From Chrysopilus asiliformis (lineage: Eukaryota > Arthropoda > Insecta > Diptera > Rhagionidae): a DNA stretch of 64,000 bases. The notes beneath the pieces are model-generated. The model ran no database searches. It had not been told where the DNA came from and saw nothing but the letters and a program-made list of their open reading frames with translations. Made by a program: the position numbers and the translations under genes. Positions 10,642-21,208 of the stretch are shown one piece after another; position 1 is the stretch's first letter, and the number at the start of each line of letters is the position of its first letter. The stretch covers positions 3,925,533 through 3,989,532 of the forward strand of contig OZ035964.1 in assembly GCA_964034945.1 (NCBI GenBank). The letters run 5' to 3'.

Positions 10642-10880
10642 TTAACCCTCTAGCCGGAATGCCCGCCTAAAGGCGGGCTTCAGGGAATTCGCTTGTTTAT
10701 AACGGGTAACAATTTTAATCGTCGGAAATCGCCGGAACATGTTACACTGACTTTTGTAAGTTATCGCTTTACATGCTGGAAAAAATTTAGCCCTGTACGT
10801 TGTCTTGGTTACGGTCTGTCGCAAGTTGAAAGTCATATTTTGGTGAATTTTTTTCGGAAATATTCCGGTTAGAGGGTTAA
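10642..10880. mobile_element. TTAA-flanked MITE (piggyBac type), copy 1
   Basis: TTAACCCTCTAGCCGGAAT at the left and ATTCCGGTTAGAGGGTTAA at the right; 239 bp with TTAA duplications and CCC..GGG ends, as in piggyBac elements. A small hairpin GCCCGCCTAAAGGCGGGC lies near the left end. The reverse-strand frame of 118 codons starting here runs out of the element and is not a gene. Confidence 0.9.
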
Positions 10881-11447
10881 AGAAAATTCCACAGACAAAA
10901 AAAAAAATTTTTTTCTCTGAAAATTCTGAAAACATATTTTCTATTTGCGAAACGGCAACAAAAATTAATTTATAAAAAGAAAACTGCCCAAATATCAAAA
11001 GCAGAGTTCAGATATCAGTTCTAGAAATTTAAAATGTCCATTAACTAATTTCTGTGGCTTTAAAACAATTTTAGAATTCATTATTTCCCAAAATTAAAAT
11101 TCCAAATCACATTCGGCAACTCGAATTTCATCTTGTTTGATTGTTAATTTTAGTTAGTTCAGTTGTTTTAACCTGAAATACCCGAAAACTTATCGACATT
11201 TAAGGACCATTTTTATTTTAGAAAATTTCGCAACAATGTTTTGCGAAAAATTTCTGTAAAAAAAATTATCATGCAAAAAAATTCAGAAGCTTTGCGCAAC
11301 TTTAAAGTTCTCCATTTTTGTTGCAAATCATTATGACGTCACAACTCCAAGAGTCATTCTACTGAACTTGTTCGATCGTGTTCAGTTTTGTGCTATGGCC
11401 GCCGATCGAATTTCGAAATAAATCATTTCTCCGGTTTTTTTGCGGAT

Positions 11448-11686
11448 TTAACCCTCTAGCCGGAATGCCCGCCTAAAGGCGGGCTTCAGGGAATTCGCTT
11501 GTTTATAACGGGTAACAATTTTAATCGCCGGAAATCGCCGGGACGTGTTACACTGACTTTTGTAAGTTATCGCTTTACATGCTGGAAAAAATTTAGCCCT
11601 GTACGTTGTCTTGGTTACGGTCTGTCGCAAGTTGAAAGTCATATTTTGGTGAATTTTTTTCGGAAATATTCCGGTTAGAGGGTTAA
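11448..11686. mobile_element. TTAA-flanked MITE, copy 2
   Basis: Identical in length (239 bp) and nearly identical in sequence to copy 1. Confidence 0.9.
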
Positions 11687-12253
11687 AGAAAATTCCACAG
11701 ACAAAAAAAAAATTTTTTTTCTCTGAAAATTCTGAAAACATATTTTCTATTTGCGAAACGGCAACAAAAATTAATTTATAAAAAGAAAACTGCCCAAATA
11801 TCAAAAGCAGAGTTCAGATATCAGTTCTAGAAATTTAAAATGTCCATTAACTAATTTCTGTGGCTTTAAAACAATTTTAGAATTCATTATTTCCCAAAAT
11901 TAAAATTCCAAATCACATTCGGCAACTCGAATTTCATCTTGTTTGATTGTTAATTTTAGTTAGTTCAGTTGTTTTAACCTGAAATACCCGAAAACTTATC
12001 GACATTTAAGGACAATTTTTATTTTAGAAAATTTCGCAACAATGTTTTGCGAAAAATTTCTGTAAAAAAAATTATCATGCAAAAAAATTCAGAAGCTTTG
12101 CGCAACTTTAAAGTTCTCCATTTTTGTTGCAAATCATTATGACGTCACAACTCCAAGAGTCATTCTACTGAACTTGTTCGATCGTGTTCAGTTTTGTGCT
12201 ATGGCCGCCGATCGAATTTCGAAATAAATCATTTCTCCGGTTTTTTTGCGGAT

Positions 12254-12480
12254 TTAACCCTCTAGCCGGAATGCCCGCCTAAAGGCGGGCTTCAGGGAAT
12301 TCGCTTGTTTATAACGGGTAACAATTTTAATCGCCGGAAATCGCCGGGACGTGTTACACTGACTTTTGTAAGTTATCGCTTTACATGCTGGAAAAAATTT
12401 AGCCCTGTACGTTGTCTTGGTTACGGTCTGTCGCAAGTTGAAAGTCATATTTTGGTGAAATATTCCGGTTAGAGGGTTAA
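12254..12480. mobile_element. TTAA-flanked MITE, copy 3, 12-bp deletion
   Basis: Same ends as copies 1 and 2, 227 bp; it lacks 12 bases near the right terminus (between GGTGAA and ATATTCC). It shares CGCCGGGACGTG with copy 2 against CGCCGGAACATG in copy 1, so copies 2 and 3 are closest. Confidence 0.9.
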
Positions 12481-12876
12481 ATGGAAAATAAAAATGTAAA
12501 AAATTAAAAAAGTGTTCGGAAATAATTTTTAAGTGAAGAATTGTCGTTAATTAATTTATTAGTAAGTGAAAAGTTGCCAAAATCTATCGGAAAAAGGCGA
12601 TTAAAAATCGAGCAAAATTCGGTTGACTTCATCTTGAGAATTTTTTATGCAGGAATTTTTCAATCTTTAATTGTGAGTTATTTTTAATGAATTTTCACGA
12701 TTTTTAATACTGAATTGTGCCAGAAAATTATTCGTTGCGGAAATTTTATAATTTTTTCGGGGAGTTTTTTTATAGAAATACTAGCAATTTTAATTAAAAT
12801 TTTATGTTATTACAAAATTTAGTGGATTTATAATAAAGTTTTAAATTAATTTCTATGTTTTTGCGTTTATTTACAG

Positions 12877-12970
12877 GTCAACGTGGCCTAATATATTTGC
12901 AACAGGTCCTTTTCGTTACTTAAAGTGGCTCTAAATCAAAGAGAACATTCATCACGGAAATACATTAAAG
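12877..12970 (+). other. candidate non-coding exon
   Basis: Acceptor TTTATTTACAG precedes GTCAACGTGG, and the donor ATTAAAG|GTAAGTGAAA is near consensus. The 94-bp segment has stops in all three plus-strand frames, so if it is an exon it is 5' UTR or part of a non-coding RNA. It could be the second exon of the transcript starting at 9461. Confidence 0.4.
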
Positions 12971-13061
12971 GTAAGTGAAAATTTGGTTTTTAATTTTCTA
13001 TTTTTTTTAAAGGTTCTAAAAACTTTATTTTTTTTTTTGAAAAATCGACAATTGTTGCCTT

Positions 13062-13650
13062 TAGGGCTGCCATCATATCTCTTTTAAAGAGAACCTTATC
13101 TCTTTTTTTAACCCCATTCTTTTTCCTTGCCAGTTCTCTTTAGTTTTCTTTTTTCAGAAAACTCTTGGTTCATACTATGCGTAAAAAACCAAACAGATTT
13201 TTCCACGAAAATTCCATTATGAATTAAAATGATCACGTTATTTATTGTATAGTAATACTCTACTCTACAATTTTCTGTGTGTAGTGCGAAACTGTACATT
13301 ATAATTGTAATGTAAAGCTATTTATTGTATGCGCCAGCAAGAACAGTTTCTTCTCCCACGACCAGCTGCTGTAAAAATCAAAACAAATCAAAATTGTGCG
13401 GTTAAGGAAATAGCCGGTTTTGACATTTGATATTGTAGTTTTGACATTTTCAGTTTTTTTTCGATAGATACGGAAATAACAGGCACGAAATATTACACTT
13501 TTTTGTAATAATTATGTGCAGTCATTCTAAGTTCTGTAATTTTCACATTCAAAAAAAGTTCTCTTTTTTCATTTGGTTAATTTCCTATACAATGTGTCTT
13601 TTTTTAACCCAAAGGTTCTCTTTTCACAAATAGGTTCCATGGCAGCCCTA
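13062..13650. mobile_element. hAT-like MITE, right copy, both 8-bp TSDs
   Basis: TAGGGCTGCCAT...ATGGCAGCCCTA, 589 bp, with perfect 8-bp duplications GTTGCCTT at 13054-13061 and 13651-13658. The 8-bp duplication and TAGGG ends point to the hAT superfamily. No transposase is encoded. Confidence 0.9.
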
Positions 13651-14069
13651 GTTGCCTTACAAGTGTGCAATTTTTTTTCGTGTTCTGATTTTCCGCTTTG
13701 ACTTCGGGTTTGAAAAATTCCCTTTTGTCATCGGTGTATTTTAATATGGTGATCAATGATTCACACACGAAACGCAACCTCGAATGCAAATGCTTTCATT
13801 TATTTCAATTTTTTTCTATGATAGGATGATTTTATTTTTTTGATTTAGAATTTCTTTGACGATTTGTCCTTTTTGTAGGAAGACCTTTTACAAGAAGGCC
13901 TTTTGTAAACCTATATATGAAATTATTTCCATGTGATGTGAAAGAAAAAAATAATTTAAAATAAACTTAAAATTCAGGTTTTTGGGAGTGGCGTTAAAAT
14001 GGCAACTACAATAAATTACATACCTTTAGACTGATAGACAGACATTCAGACAGACTGACAGACAGACTG
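13062..14069 (-). repeat. right arm of the 1-kb inverted duplication
   Basis: Reverse complement of 7348-8368, with small indels. It holds the intact hAT-like MITE and about 419 bp of flank, ending in GACAGACTG. This arm has the element with both target duplications and so represents the original arrangement. Confidence 0.93.
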
Positions 14070-14077
14070 CTTTTGAA

Positions 14078-14149
14078 ATGGAAGACGAAAAGGGAAAATC
14101 AACAACAATTATTGAAAATGGATCTATTGATGAGTGCCAAAGGCTGTAA
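14078..14149 (+). CDS. short coding remnant or exon with nearby polyA signal
   Basis: ATG at 14078 opens MEDEKGKSTTIIENGSIDEC, then QRL and TAA. The frame extends upstream, open, to an acceptor-like CCTTTAG at 14029 through GACAGACAG repeats. AATAAA follows at 14189-14194. Alternatively AGGCT|GTAATT is a donor. The amino-acid mix looks coding, but the left side abuts the arm of the inverted duplication, so this could be the surviving end of a disrupted gene. No homologue recognised. Confidence 0.28.
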   Translation: MEDEKGKSTTIIENGSIDECQRL

Positions 14150-14378
14150 TTTTTTTTTTTTAGATTTTTTAGTGTGGTATTTGTATTTAATAAAATTGAA
14201 TTTTATTTAAAATCGTTTCGTGTTTCTAAAAAGTTGTACTCTTTCACGAATTTGAATTTAATTTGTGGTTAAAAAAAAGTATTCCACCTCTCTTTCCGCT
14301 CGAAATATTTTTGGATTTTAATACACAATTTTAGAAAAATTTGGGAAACTTTTCACAACATAATACCTCGTGGTTGTA

Positions 14379-14570
14379 CATACAATCAGACTAGCAAACA
14401 GCTACTGTATCGAAAGCGTCTCAGCCGATCACATGATAGCGGCATACAATCAGACTAGCAAACAGCTACTGTATCGAAAGCGTCTCAGCCGATCACATGA
14501 TAGCGGCATACAATCAGACTAGCAAACAGCTACTGTATCGAAAGCGTCTCAGCCGATCACATGATAGCGG
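14379..14570 (+). repeat. three exact copies of a 64-bp tandem repeat
   Basis: A unit starting CATACAATCAGACTAGCAAA and ending CACATGATAGCGG is repeated three times with no visible change, so the amplification is recent. The unit is GC-richer than its surroundings. Confidence 0.95.
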
Positions 14571-14734
14571 AAAAGTGGCTCAGATGATAAAGGCAGTGAT
14601 TGTGTTGAACTATCAAGCGAGTGCTAGAGAAAGTGTCTACATACCGGCGAAAGCTGCTTCGAAATCATTTCCTTAATTCAGGAGATAACAGAAAAAGGGG
14701 TAATAAGAAAGGGTGTCTAATATAATGAAACTAT

Positions 14735-15240
14735 AAAATGGTTGCTAGAGGGATTTCCTAAATATTGGCGAAGCGGAGAGTCGATATCTGGTGTCCTTTT
14801 TAAGGGTGGCGGTATGGTTTGGGCGGTACAAGGACCAGGTCCTTGATCAATCCTTTTTTCTTCAAAAAGGATACCGGATATCGATTCCTCGTACCCGAAA
14901 ACCATAAGATTTCGAATTTCATGAAAATCCTTTGCGCCGTTTCCAAGAAAATAGGATACAATTTTTAATGATATAACATTCTGAAAACCGTGAGTTTCTC
15001 TCGTAATTTTTGTCTTATCGACTCACGGAAAACGGTTTTTCATAGATTAAAGGACCATAAAGGATGTGTGGTTTTTAGTTTTCCTGAAAATGTAGAACTT
15101 TTTTTTCAAAAAATAATTTTCTCGAGGTTTAAAATTTTCTTGAGATTTTTATGGAAAATTTCAAAAATTTCCAAAATGAAATTAAAAAAAAATTTACAAA
15201 ATATTGGGAAATGCTCATAAAATTAAAAATTTTCGCCGAA
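14735..15240 (+). mobile_element. repeat family A, fragment
   Basis: Matches the middle of the larger copies at 45.7, 52.0 and (inverted) 58.9 kb, including the inverted pair around GATATCTGGTGTCC and GGATACCGGATATCGATTCC, and the later AAGGATGTGTGGTTTTTAG segment. Both ends of the family are missing. Confidence 0.85.
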
Positions 15241-16198
15241 CTATTTTTTAAAGTTTTTTTTCTTTTTCCATTGCTTGCGTCCAAATAAAATTTTATTTTC
15301 TATAAAATTTTGTTGTTTCATTGGTATTATTCTGTTACAACCATTCAAGCCCTTCCCCCGCCCTCCCAGTGATCAACCCAAAACCAATATGGTCACCCGA
15401 GCTATAAGTACCGTCTTGAAATGTGTCTCGGCTTCAAAATACGTCGCATATTGATTCGATGTACGACCAAAAATTACCGGAACGTTCCAGAGCCGCCAGG
15501 AGTAGATCGCTAAAGGAACATGATTTGGGGTACTGCATAATCTGACATTAATATGAATATATAGAAATTTTAGAATTTGTCCGAGTTTAAAGGGTTAACC
15601 GATCCTGGAAAATTTTGACAAATCATTTTGTTTTTGCGAAAATTTAAATCTATATAAAATTTCAGACGATTGGGTGTGAGAATTTAGTCCTTAGAGGTTC
15701 CGCATAAGGGAAGTGCCATCTTGCGGAAATTTTGGAATCTGGAGCCGTTCAATACAGCGGTTGCTATTCCTGGCCAATGGAAAACGCCCAATGTGTCATT
15801 GTTTCGGAAAATTGGGAAACAACGAATTTACGGAATTTATTTCTAAACGATGAAAAGACTATCGCAGCACAATTGCGGTAATGAAATATTATAAAAATGA
15901 AAAATCAAACCGTATTAAAAGCGCATTTCGATATTTTTTTTATATTGATTTTTATTAGGTTTGTTTCTTTTCATTTGTATTAAGATTACATTTATTTACT
16001 TTTTATTTGCTTTACATAGTTTATATTGTTATTTTTTTTTATGTATATATATTTTTTATATATATATATATAATTTATATAAAAAAACCTTCATCTTGAT
16101 TGATTATACAATTTTTAGGTAAATTTCCATTCTTTTACACATTTCATATTATAACTTATTTACCATTTATTTTCAAATTCAAATAAGTTCTCACTATA

Positions 16199-16234
<36 letters not shown>

Positions 16235-17230
16235 TCCATTCTTTTTTTATTGTGATTTAAGAACAGGAAGTGATTTTTTTTTATTGTTTCCTTATAAAAA
16301 ATTTCTTTTGTTTACATTTTTTCTCATTTAAACGATTTTTTTTGCATATTTTCTTCATTTATTGATTTTTTTTTGTTAAATCGTAGTAATATTAACTACA
16401 ATCTCTAGTTTTCATCCAGAAATTTTATGATTTCTCTATTCCTTTAAAATATTTTAATATTTTTAAGTTTTTTTTTACCATATCTAGAACTTGATTTAAA
16501 CATTCAAAACGACACGCATAAATCACACACACATTCAACATACACAAAGCAAAAAGTGTTAGTGTTACCAGAAGACATTCTCACAGGAAATCAAAACCAG
16601 TAGAAAAAATATTTATTTAAATTTCTTGTGAATATAATAAGTAGAGTAAAAAATTGCACAATATTCAAAAAAAAAAAATTGTTGATAACGGCTCTAAAAT
16701 GTCCAAAATATCAGCAAATCAATTTTAATTTTAGGTTTTTTTCCAAAAAAAAAAAGAAAAAATCTAGATTAAAACAAATGAAAGGAAAAAATATTGTCAA
16801 CACACATTTAACATTGAATATTAATTAAATATGAAATTAAATTGAGAGGAAAAAAAACATGATATTGCGATTGATTGCACTTAAACGGGTTTTTTCTCTT
16901 AGAATTTTTCTTTTGAAAAAATTCAACACAAGCCTATGTTGGTAGCGAAATCCGCCCAAATGAATTTCAATCGAAACTAATCGGAAATTCTTCCGAATCG
17001 CCACTACATACGGCATCAAATTCTAATCAAAGTTCGTCTTTGCTACCAACAGACACACATCCCAAATGCCACAAAAAGGCGTCACACGCCCACAGGCTTA
17101 TCAGTTTTTGACAAATTTGAGTCCGGATTTCCAGACAATCTTCGGGATTCCAAACAATTAAAAAAAATCGCTTTCAGGACTTCAAAGTAATGTAGAAAAA
17201 AGATTTTGAAACCACAAAAACAAATTTAAC
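15241..17230. other. AT-rich DNA, no gene seen
   Basis: A moderately GC segment (15340-15540), then T-rich DNA with (TA)n tracts at about 16040-16080 and 16195-16230. T-richness on the plus strand is marked from 15.9 kb. Confidence 0.5.
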
Positions 17231-17368
17231 ACCCCTATTCTGAGAGTCTAGTCGTGTCGTTTCCGACAAGAGTAATTTAACGTGTTGTTTTCAGTGCTTT
17301 TCCACCAACAGAAATACGTAAAACCAATCCTGTCGAAAACGATACGACACGACTATCAGAATCGGTGT
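17231..17368. mobile_element. small foldback element
   Basis: ACACCCCTATTCTGAGAGTC...GTCGTGTCG near the left and CGACACGACTATCAGAATCG near the right are inverted repeats. A related half-site (CGATACGACTATCAGAATCG) occurs at 41457-41476. Confidence 0.7.
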
Positions 17369-17429
17369 GTAAATGTTTTTTTTGTGTGCTCTCAATTGTA
17401 GCTACACTTAAATTTGTTTTTGTGCGGTG

Positions 17430-18420
17430 AATAGGGATGGCATTAAGAAAATACGCATCAGAAATTATTCGGAAACCTCACAAGTAACTATAAAAGGTAT
17501 CTTTCGTAACATATTTAAATAGTATCAGCTATGATTGAAATAAAACTTTCCTCTGCAATATTTAGTTCCGGAAAATATATCCGATTTTTCTAAATATCTT
17601 GAGAACCATTACCTCATTAACACCCGCTGTACTCAAACGAATACACTGGATATATCTGTGATAATAAGTTAAAATAGCTTAAGTCGATTTTCAGGCAAAA
17701 CAAAATTGATCTGAATTTGCATTTACAAACAGATCACTTTAGCTTTGCCTGAAAATCGACTTAAGCTACTTTAACTTATTACCACAGATTTATGTACGAC
17801 AACTTTTTTTAGAATTTTCTTTTAATTTTATTTATTTTAAAAGAATAAATTTGTTATTGTGGTAAAAATGTTCAGTGGGTTTATCATGGGCAGCAATAGG
17901 TTAAAGATAAGCAAAAACCGATAAAGAAAAAAATGCCGAAAATTTTATTTCCTTTGAATCTGCATTTTTTCATAATAGCGCTCTTGTTTCCCAGAGATTT
18001 TCAAAAAAGCCGAGTCATTTTAAAAAAAACTCGATTTTTTTTTAACTATCTTGAGAACCGTTAGAGATGCGTATAAACCGTTAAAGCAAAAAATGTTTCT
18101 ATAAAGTTAGTTATATGCATTTTTTCACAAAAGTGCATAGTTTTCGAGAGATCTTCAAAAAACTTGAGTTTTCTCAAAAGCGTATAAGTTTTTCAAAACG
18201 GTATTTTTGCAGAAATTTTTTCAAAACGGTATTTTTTCAGAAAAAAAAATTGTGTGGGAGGTACCTGTTATAACTACCGTTACTTTTCCAAAAGTTTACA
18301 GCAAACCATGATTTTTGTAAAACTTAATTGCAAGAAATTTCAAGTCGCCAAAGTTTTTTTTTCCGCAAAAAATTTCAAATTACTGTAAAACTGTTGTTTT
18401 CCAACTAACGGTAAAATTTT
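17430..18420. mobile_element. repeat family C, copy 1, with inner duplication
   Basis: Shares AAAACTTTCCTCTGCAATAT, CTTGAGAACC(G)TTAGAGATG, TGCATTTTTTCAYAA and GGGAGGTACC(C/T)GTTATA with 36365-36880. It contains two degenerate copies of the AAATATCTTGAGAACC..TTTTCGAGAGAT module, and is interrupted by a TTAA-type foldback at 17609-17904. No coding capacity seen. Confidence 0.8.
17609..17904. mobile_element. TTAA-type foldback MITE (family B), copy 1
   Basis: Ends TTACCTCATT and AATAGGTTAA; the better preserved copy at 35601 has TTAACCCATT and AATGGGTTAA. The core is a long palindrome, AGCTTAAGTCGATTTTCAGG against CCTGAAAATCGACTTAAGCT. It is inserted in family C; copy 2 of family C shows the empty site (GAACCGTTAGAGA). 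Confidence 0.88.
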
Positions 18421-21100
18421 GAATGCCAAAATCTGTGTCTAGAAAAGATCTTTCGACCTAAGTTGCCCTCACGCACCACTCCCCCTACCGCAATAACAAA
18501 AAGACACCTACGCCACTGGTAAATCAAAAATCGCTCTGGGGTTTTTTTTTGTGATCTGGAGCTCTTAAAACGAGTTTGGACGACTTTTCACCTCCACCTA
18601 ACACCCTCCCCTACCATTTTTCCCACTAGAATTGAATGATACCGCACGCAGAATAATTGAAATGCCATTTTAGTGACTTGCTCGCTATTTCGAGGAAGGT
18701 AGCACCAAAAAATCGTACAAAAAAGGCCGCACAAAAACCGCAAAAACAGATCTTTTACACAGTGGTGTGTAAAATTCTCAAATTTGAATTTAAGTGTAAT
18801 ATAGTAAGTATTAAGGATCCTCGAAAAACTTTGAAGTTTTTACTGGGGAGGTGCCATTTGTGGCACATGGAGTCCTTGGGGTGTTTAGATTTGTACTCAG
18901 GGGAAACGCATGTTCGAAATCTCGAAGGGGGTTTTTTTTAGACAAAAAAAAATGACTCTCTACATACAAAAATGTGGACGGATCACGCCTTTCTATTGTC
19001 AAATGGAATATATGAATAAAATATACAATTTCGAAGTTTTTGTTTTGTTAATTCCGTTTTTTTGTTAATAAGTTTTTTTTTGGGAATTTGTCTAATAATA
19101 GTATTTGCCAGTAATCAATGAATGAATATTCAGGCATTATTTGTAATCCAAATCCACGTAATTCCGACCACAAGCATCTTCTGTATAAATGATTGCGGTC
19201 GGAATTACGTACAATATCGGAATTAGGTACATAAATATTCCAATTCGATTGATTTCTTTTTACTTATTTTTCATTTGAAAATTAATGCAAATAATCATAA
19301 TATATATATATATATAAATTTAAAATTTAATAATAAAAATGATAACGATAGTAATTGTTTAAAAAAAATTAATATTGTGAAGAAAAATCAACGAACTTTG
19401 CTTAAAATTTTAATATAAATTGAAAATTAATTACTTGAAATGATTATTATTTTTACTAATAATAAAAATATACATATAAATATATTTATATATATATAAA
19501 AACTGATTTATTTACTTATTTACTATTATTTAATTAAATTATATTGATTTCATTTCTTTTTATTACTTCTTACCAACTTTATCTAATAAAAAACAGAAAA
19601 AAATCGTATTGTTTTTTTTTGTTGTATAAAAATTATAATAAAATATTTTAAAATATAGTTTTATTATTAGTTTTTTTTTTAAATTAAATAAACAAATATT
19701 GCGTGTGCTATCATGTAATATAATTAAAAACATTTATATAAAAACAAATTTTCAATAAAAATATTCATTTTAATTGCATCGAATAATACACAAAACTCTA
19801 ATCTCATTCTTTCATTAAAGAAAAAAATAAGAACTTGCACCTGATTTATTTTGAAATTTCCGAGTACACGGTAAGCTAAAATAAACTCTATTCATTTTAC
19901 AAACAGAGGAATTTACCCATGCCGCGCAACGAAATTTAAATCCCTATTACTTGTGATGACAGAATTTGAATTATTTTTATACGCGTTGCGGTGTCATGTC
20001 TTCAAAGAAAACCCAAAAATATTTTCTTTCTGTAAAACTATCAATGCATATACGTTGAAGTTGTGCTTGAGTAGTTTTAAAATCGAAATTTACAATCGGA
20101 AGTTTTATAGAGAGGAAAATTAATTTTCCCATTATTATAAAAATTTGCTTTCGAAAAAAGCGTTTTTTCATTGATTTAAAATAAAATTTCGTACCCTCAC
20201 AAAAGTGGGGGAAAAGCGTAGTGTTTTCTTTTCATTAGAATTCAAAAATTTCTATTGGGTCTTCAATGAATTCCTTACAAAGGATCTACTGGCAATAGAA
20301 GCGATACATTTCAATTTCACAAATACTAGAAAATTGCTTCTAACGAACACTACATACGGCACAGTATTTCGAGATTTCTAAAATTTTAAAGTTTTCGCGT
20401 TTTTTCAAACTTGGCCTCAAGGGTTTTTCTTTTCGAAGACTCCATTTTGATTTTTGATCTGGTTTTGAATTGTGTAAATTTTTGTGCCATATGTAGAGTT
20501 CGAAAGGAGTTCTGAGGTTTTCTAAAATTTTGATTGACTTGCGAAATTCGATTTGGGAAATCAGTAAAATTCTTTGAATTCTCAAGTATCTGCATAATAA
20601 TATTGCAATTACAAAAAAAAGAAAAAAAAACAGAGTAAAAAATAATCACAATTGACACACAAAACATCCACACACATCCATACAATAGGGGGAGATTTTT
20701 CTTCTATTTCATTTTATGCTTATTAATGTCTATAGTATTATTAATCAATTGTTTTGTTTGTTTTAAATACCATTTTATTAGTTTATTCTGTTGTTCAATT
20801 CTTTTTATTTCTATTTTATTTTAGTTTTAATTTATGAAGGATTTTTTTATGAGTTCTTAAAACACTTTTTTAAATTATTTAGTTTGATTTTGACTATTTT
20901 TTTAATTAATAATTTTGTTTTACAAAAGTTGCATACCACGAAATGGGGCTATTTCCACTCCTGTAGAGAAATTTCATATTATTTACGCCAGTGTAAAAAA
21001 GAGGAGCCCCCACCACTGAAGACGTACGTGCATGGATTCACGGTTAAAAACTATTTTTTTTGGCTAAGCTAGAGCGCTTTTGAAAGAATCAAAGATGTTT
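18421..21100. other. mostly AT-rich DNA, no gene seen
   Basis: 18470-18940 is less AT-rich but holds only short chance frames. A short hairpin (GTAATTCCGACC and GGTCGGAATTAC) lies at 19156-19207. (TA)n tracts are near 19300 and 19480. 19250-19800 is almost pure A/T. Confidence 0.5.
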
Positions 21101-21103
21101 TTC

Positions 21104-21208
21104 AACAGACTCCGGTGGGCTGGTCATGTCACTCGAATGAGTGAAAGTGACCCGGCTTGGAAAGTCTTCTGCGGTAGATTATTAACAGCAAGGCGACGAG
21201 GAAGTTAA
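21104..21208 (+). pseudogene. remnant of a non-LTR retrotransposon ORF C-terminus
   Basis: The plus frame reads NRLRWAGHVTRMSESDPAWK, then VFCGRLLTARRRGS and a stop. The RLRWxGHVxRM motif is typical of the region after the reverse transcriptase domain in many insect LINEs. Nothing of the polymerase itself remains upstream, and the surroundings are unrelated. It is an old fragment. Confidence 0.75.

Larger units (their letters stand above)
10642..12480. repeat. 806-bp tandem duplication bounded by three MITEs
   Basis: The layout is MITE (10642), 567-bp spacer, MITE (11448), the same 567-bp spacer, MITE (12254). Successive MITE starts are exactly 806 bp apart, and the spacers 10881-11447 and 11687-12253 are almost identical. 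DNA outside the outer MITEs is unrelated. Unequal exchange between flanking MITEs explains this. Confidence 0.93.

Noticed and set aside
10642..11804. Two nearly identical 118-codon minus-strand frames
   Set aside because: They come from the 806-bp duplication and run across a MITE end, so they are not a gene family.
7628..13789. Identical 61-codon frames on opposite strands, looking like a duplicated gene
   Set aside because: They lie in the arms of the inverted duplication and cross the hAT-like MITE boundary; no homology or splice sites.
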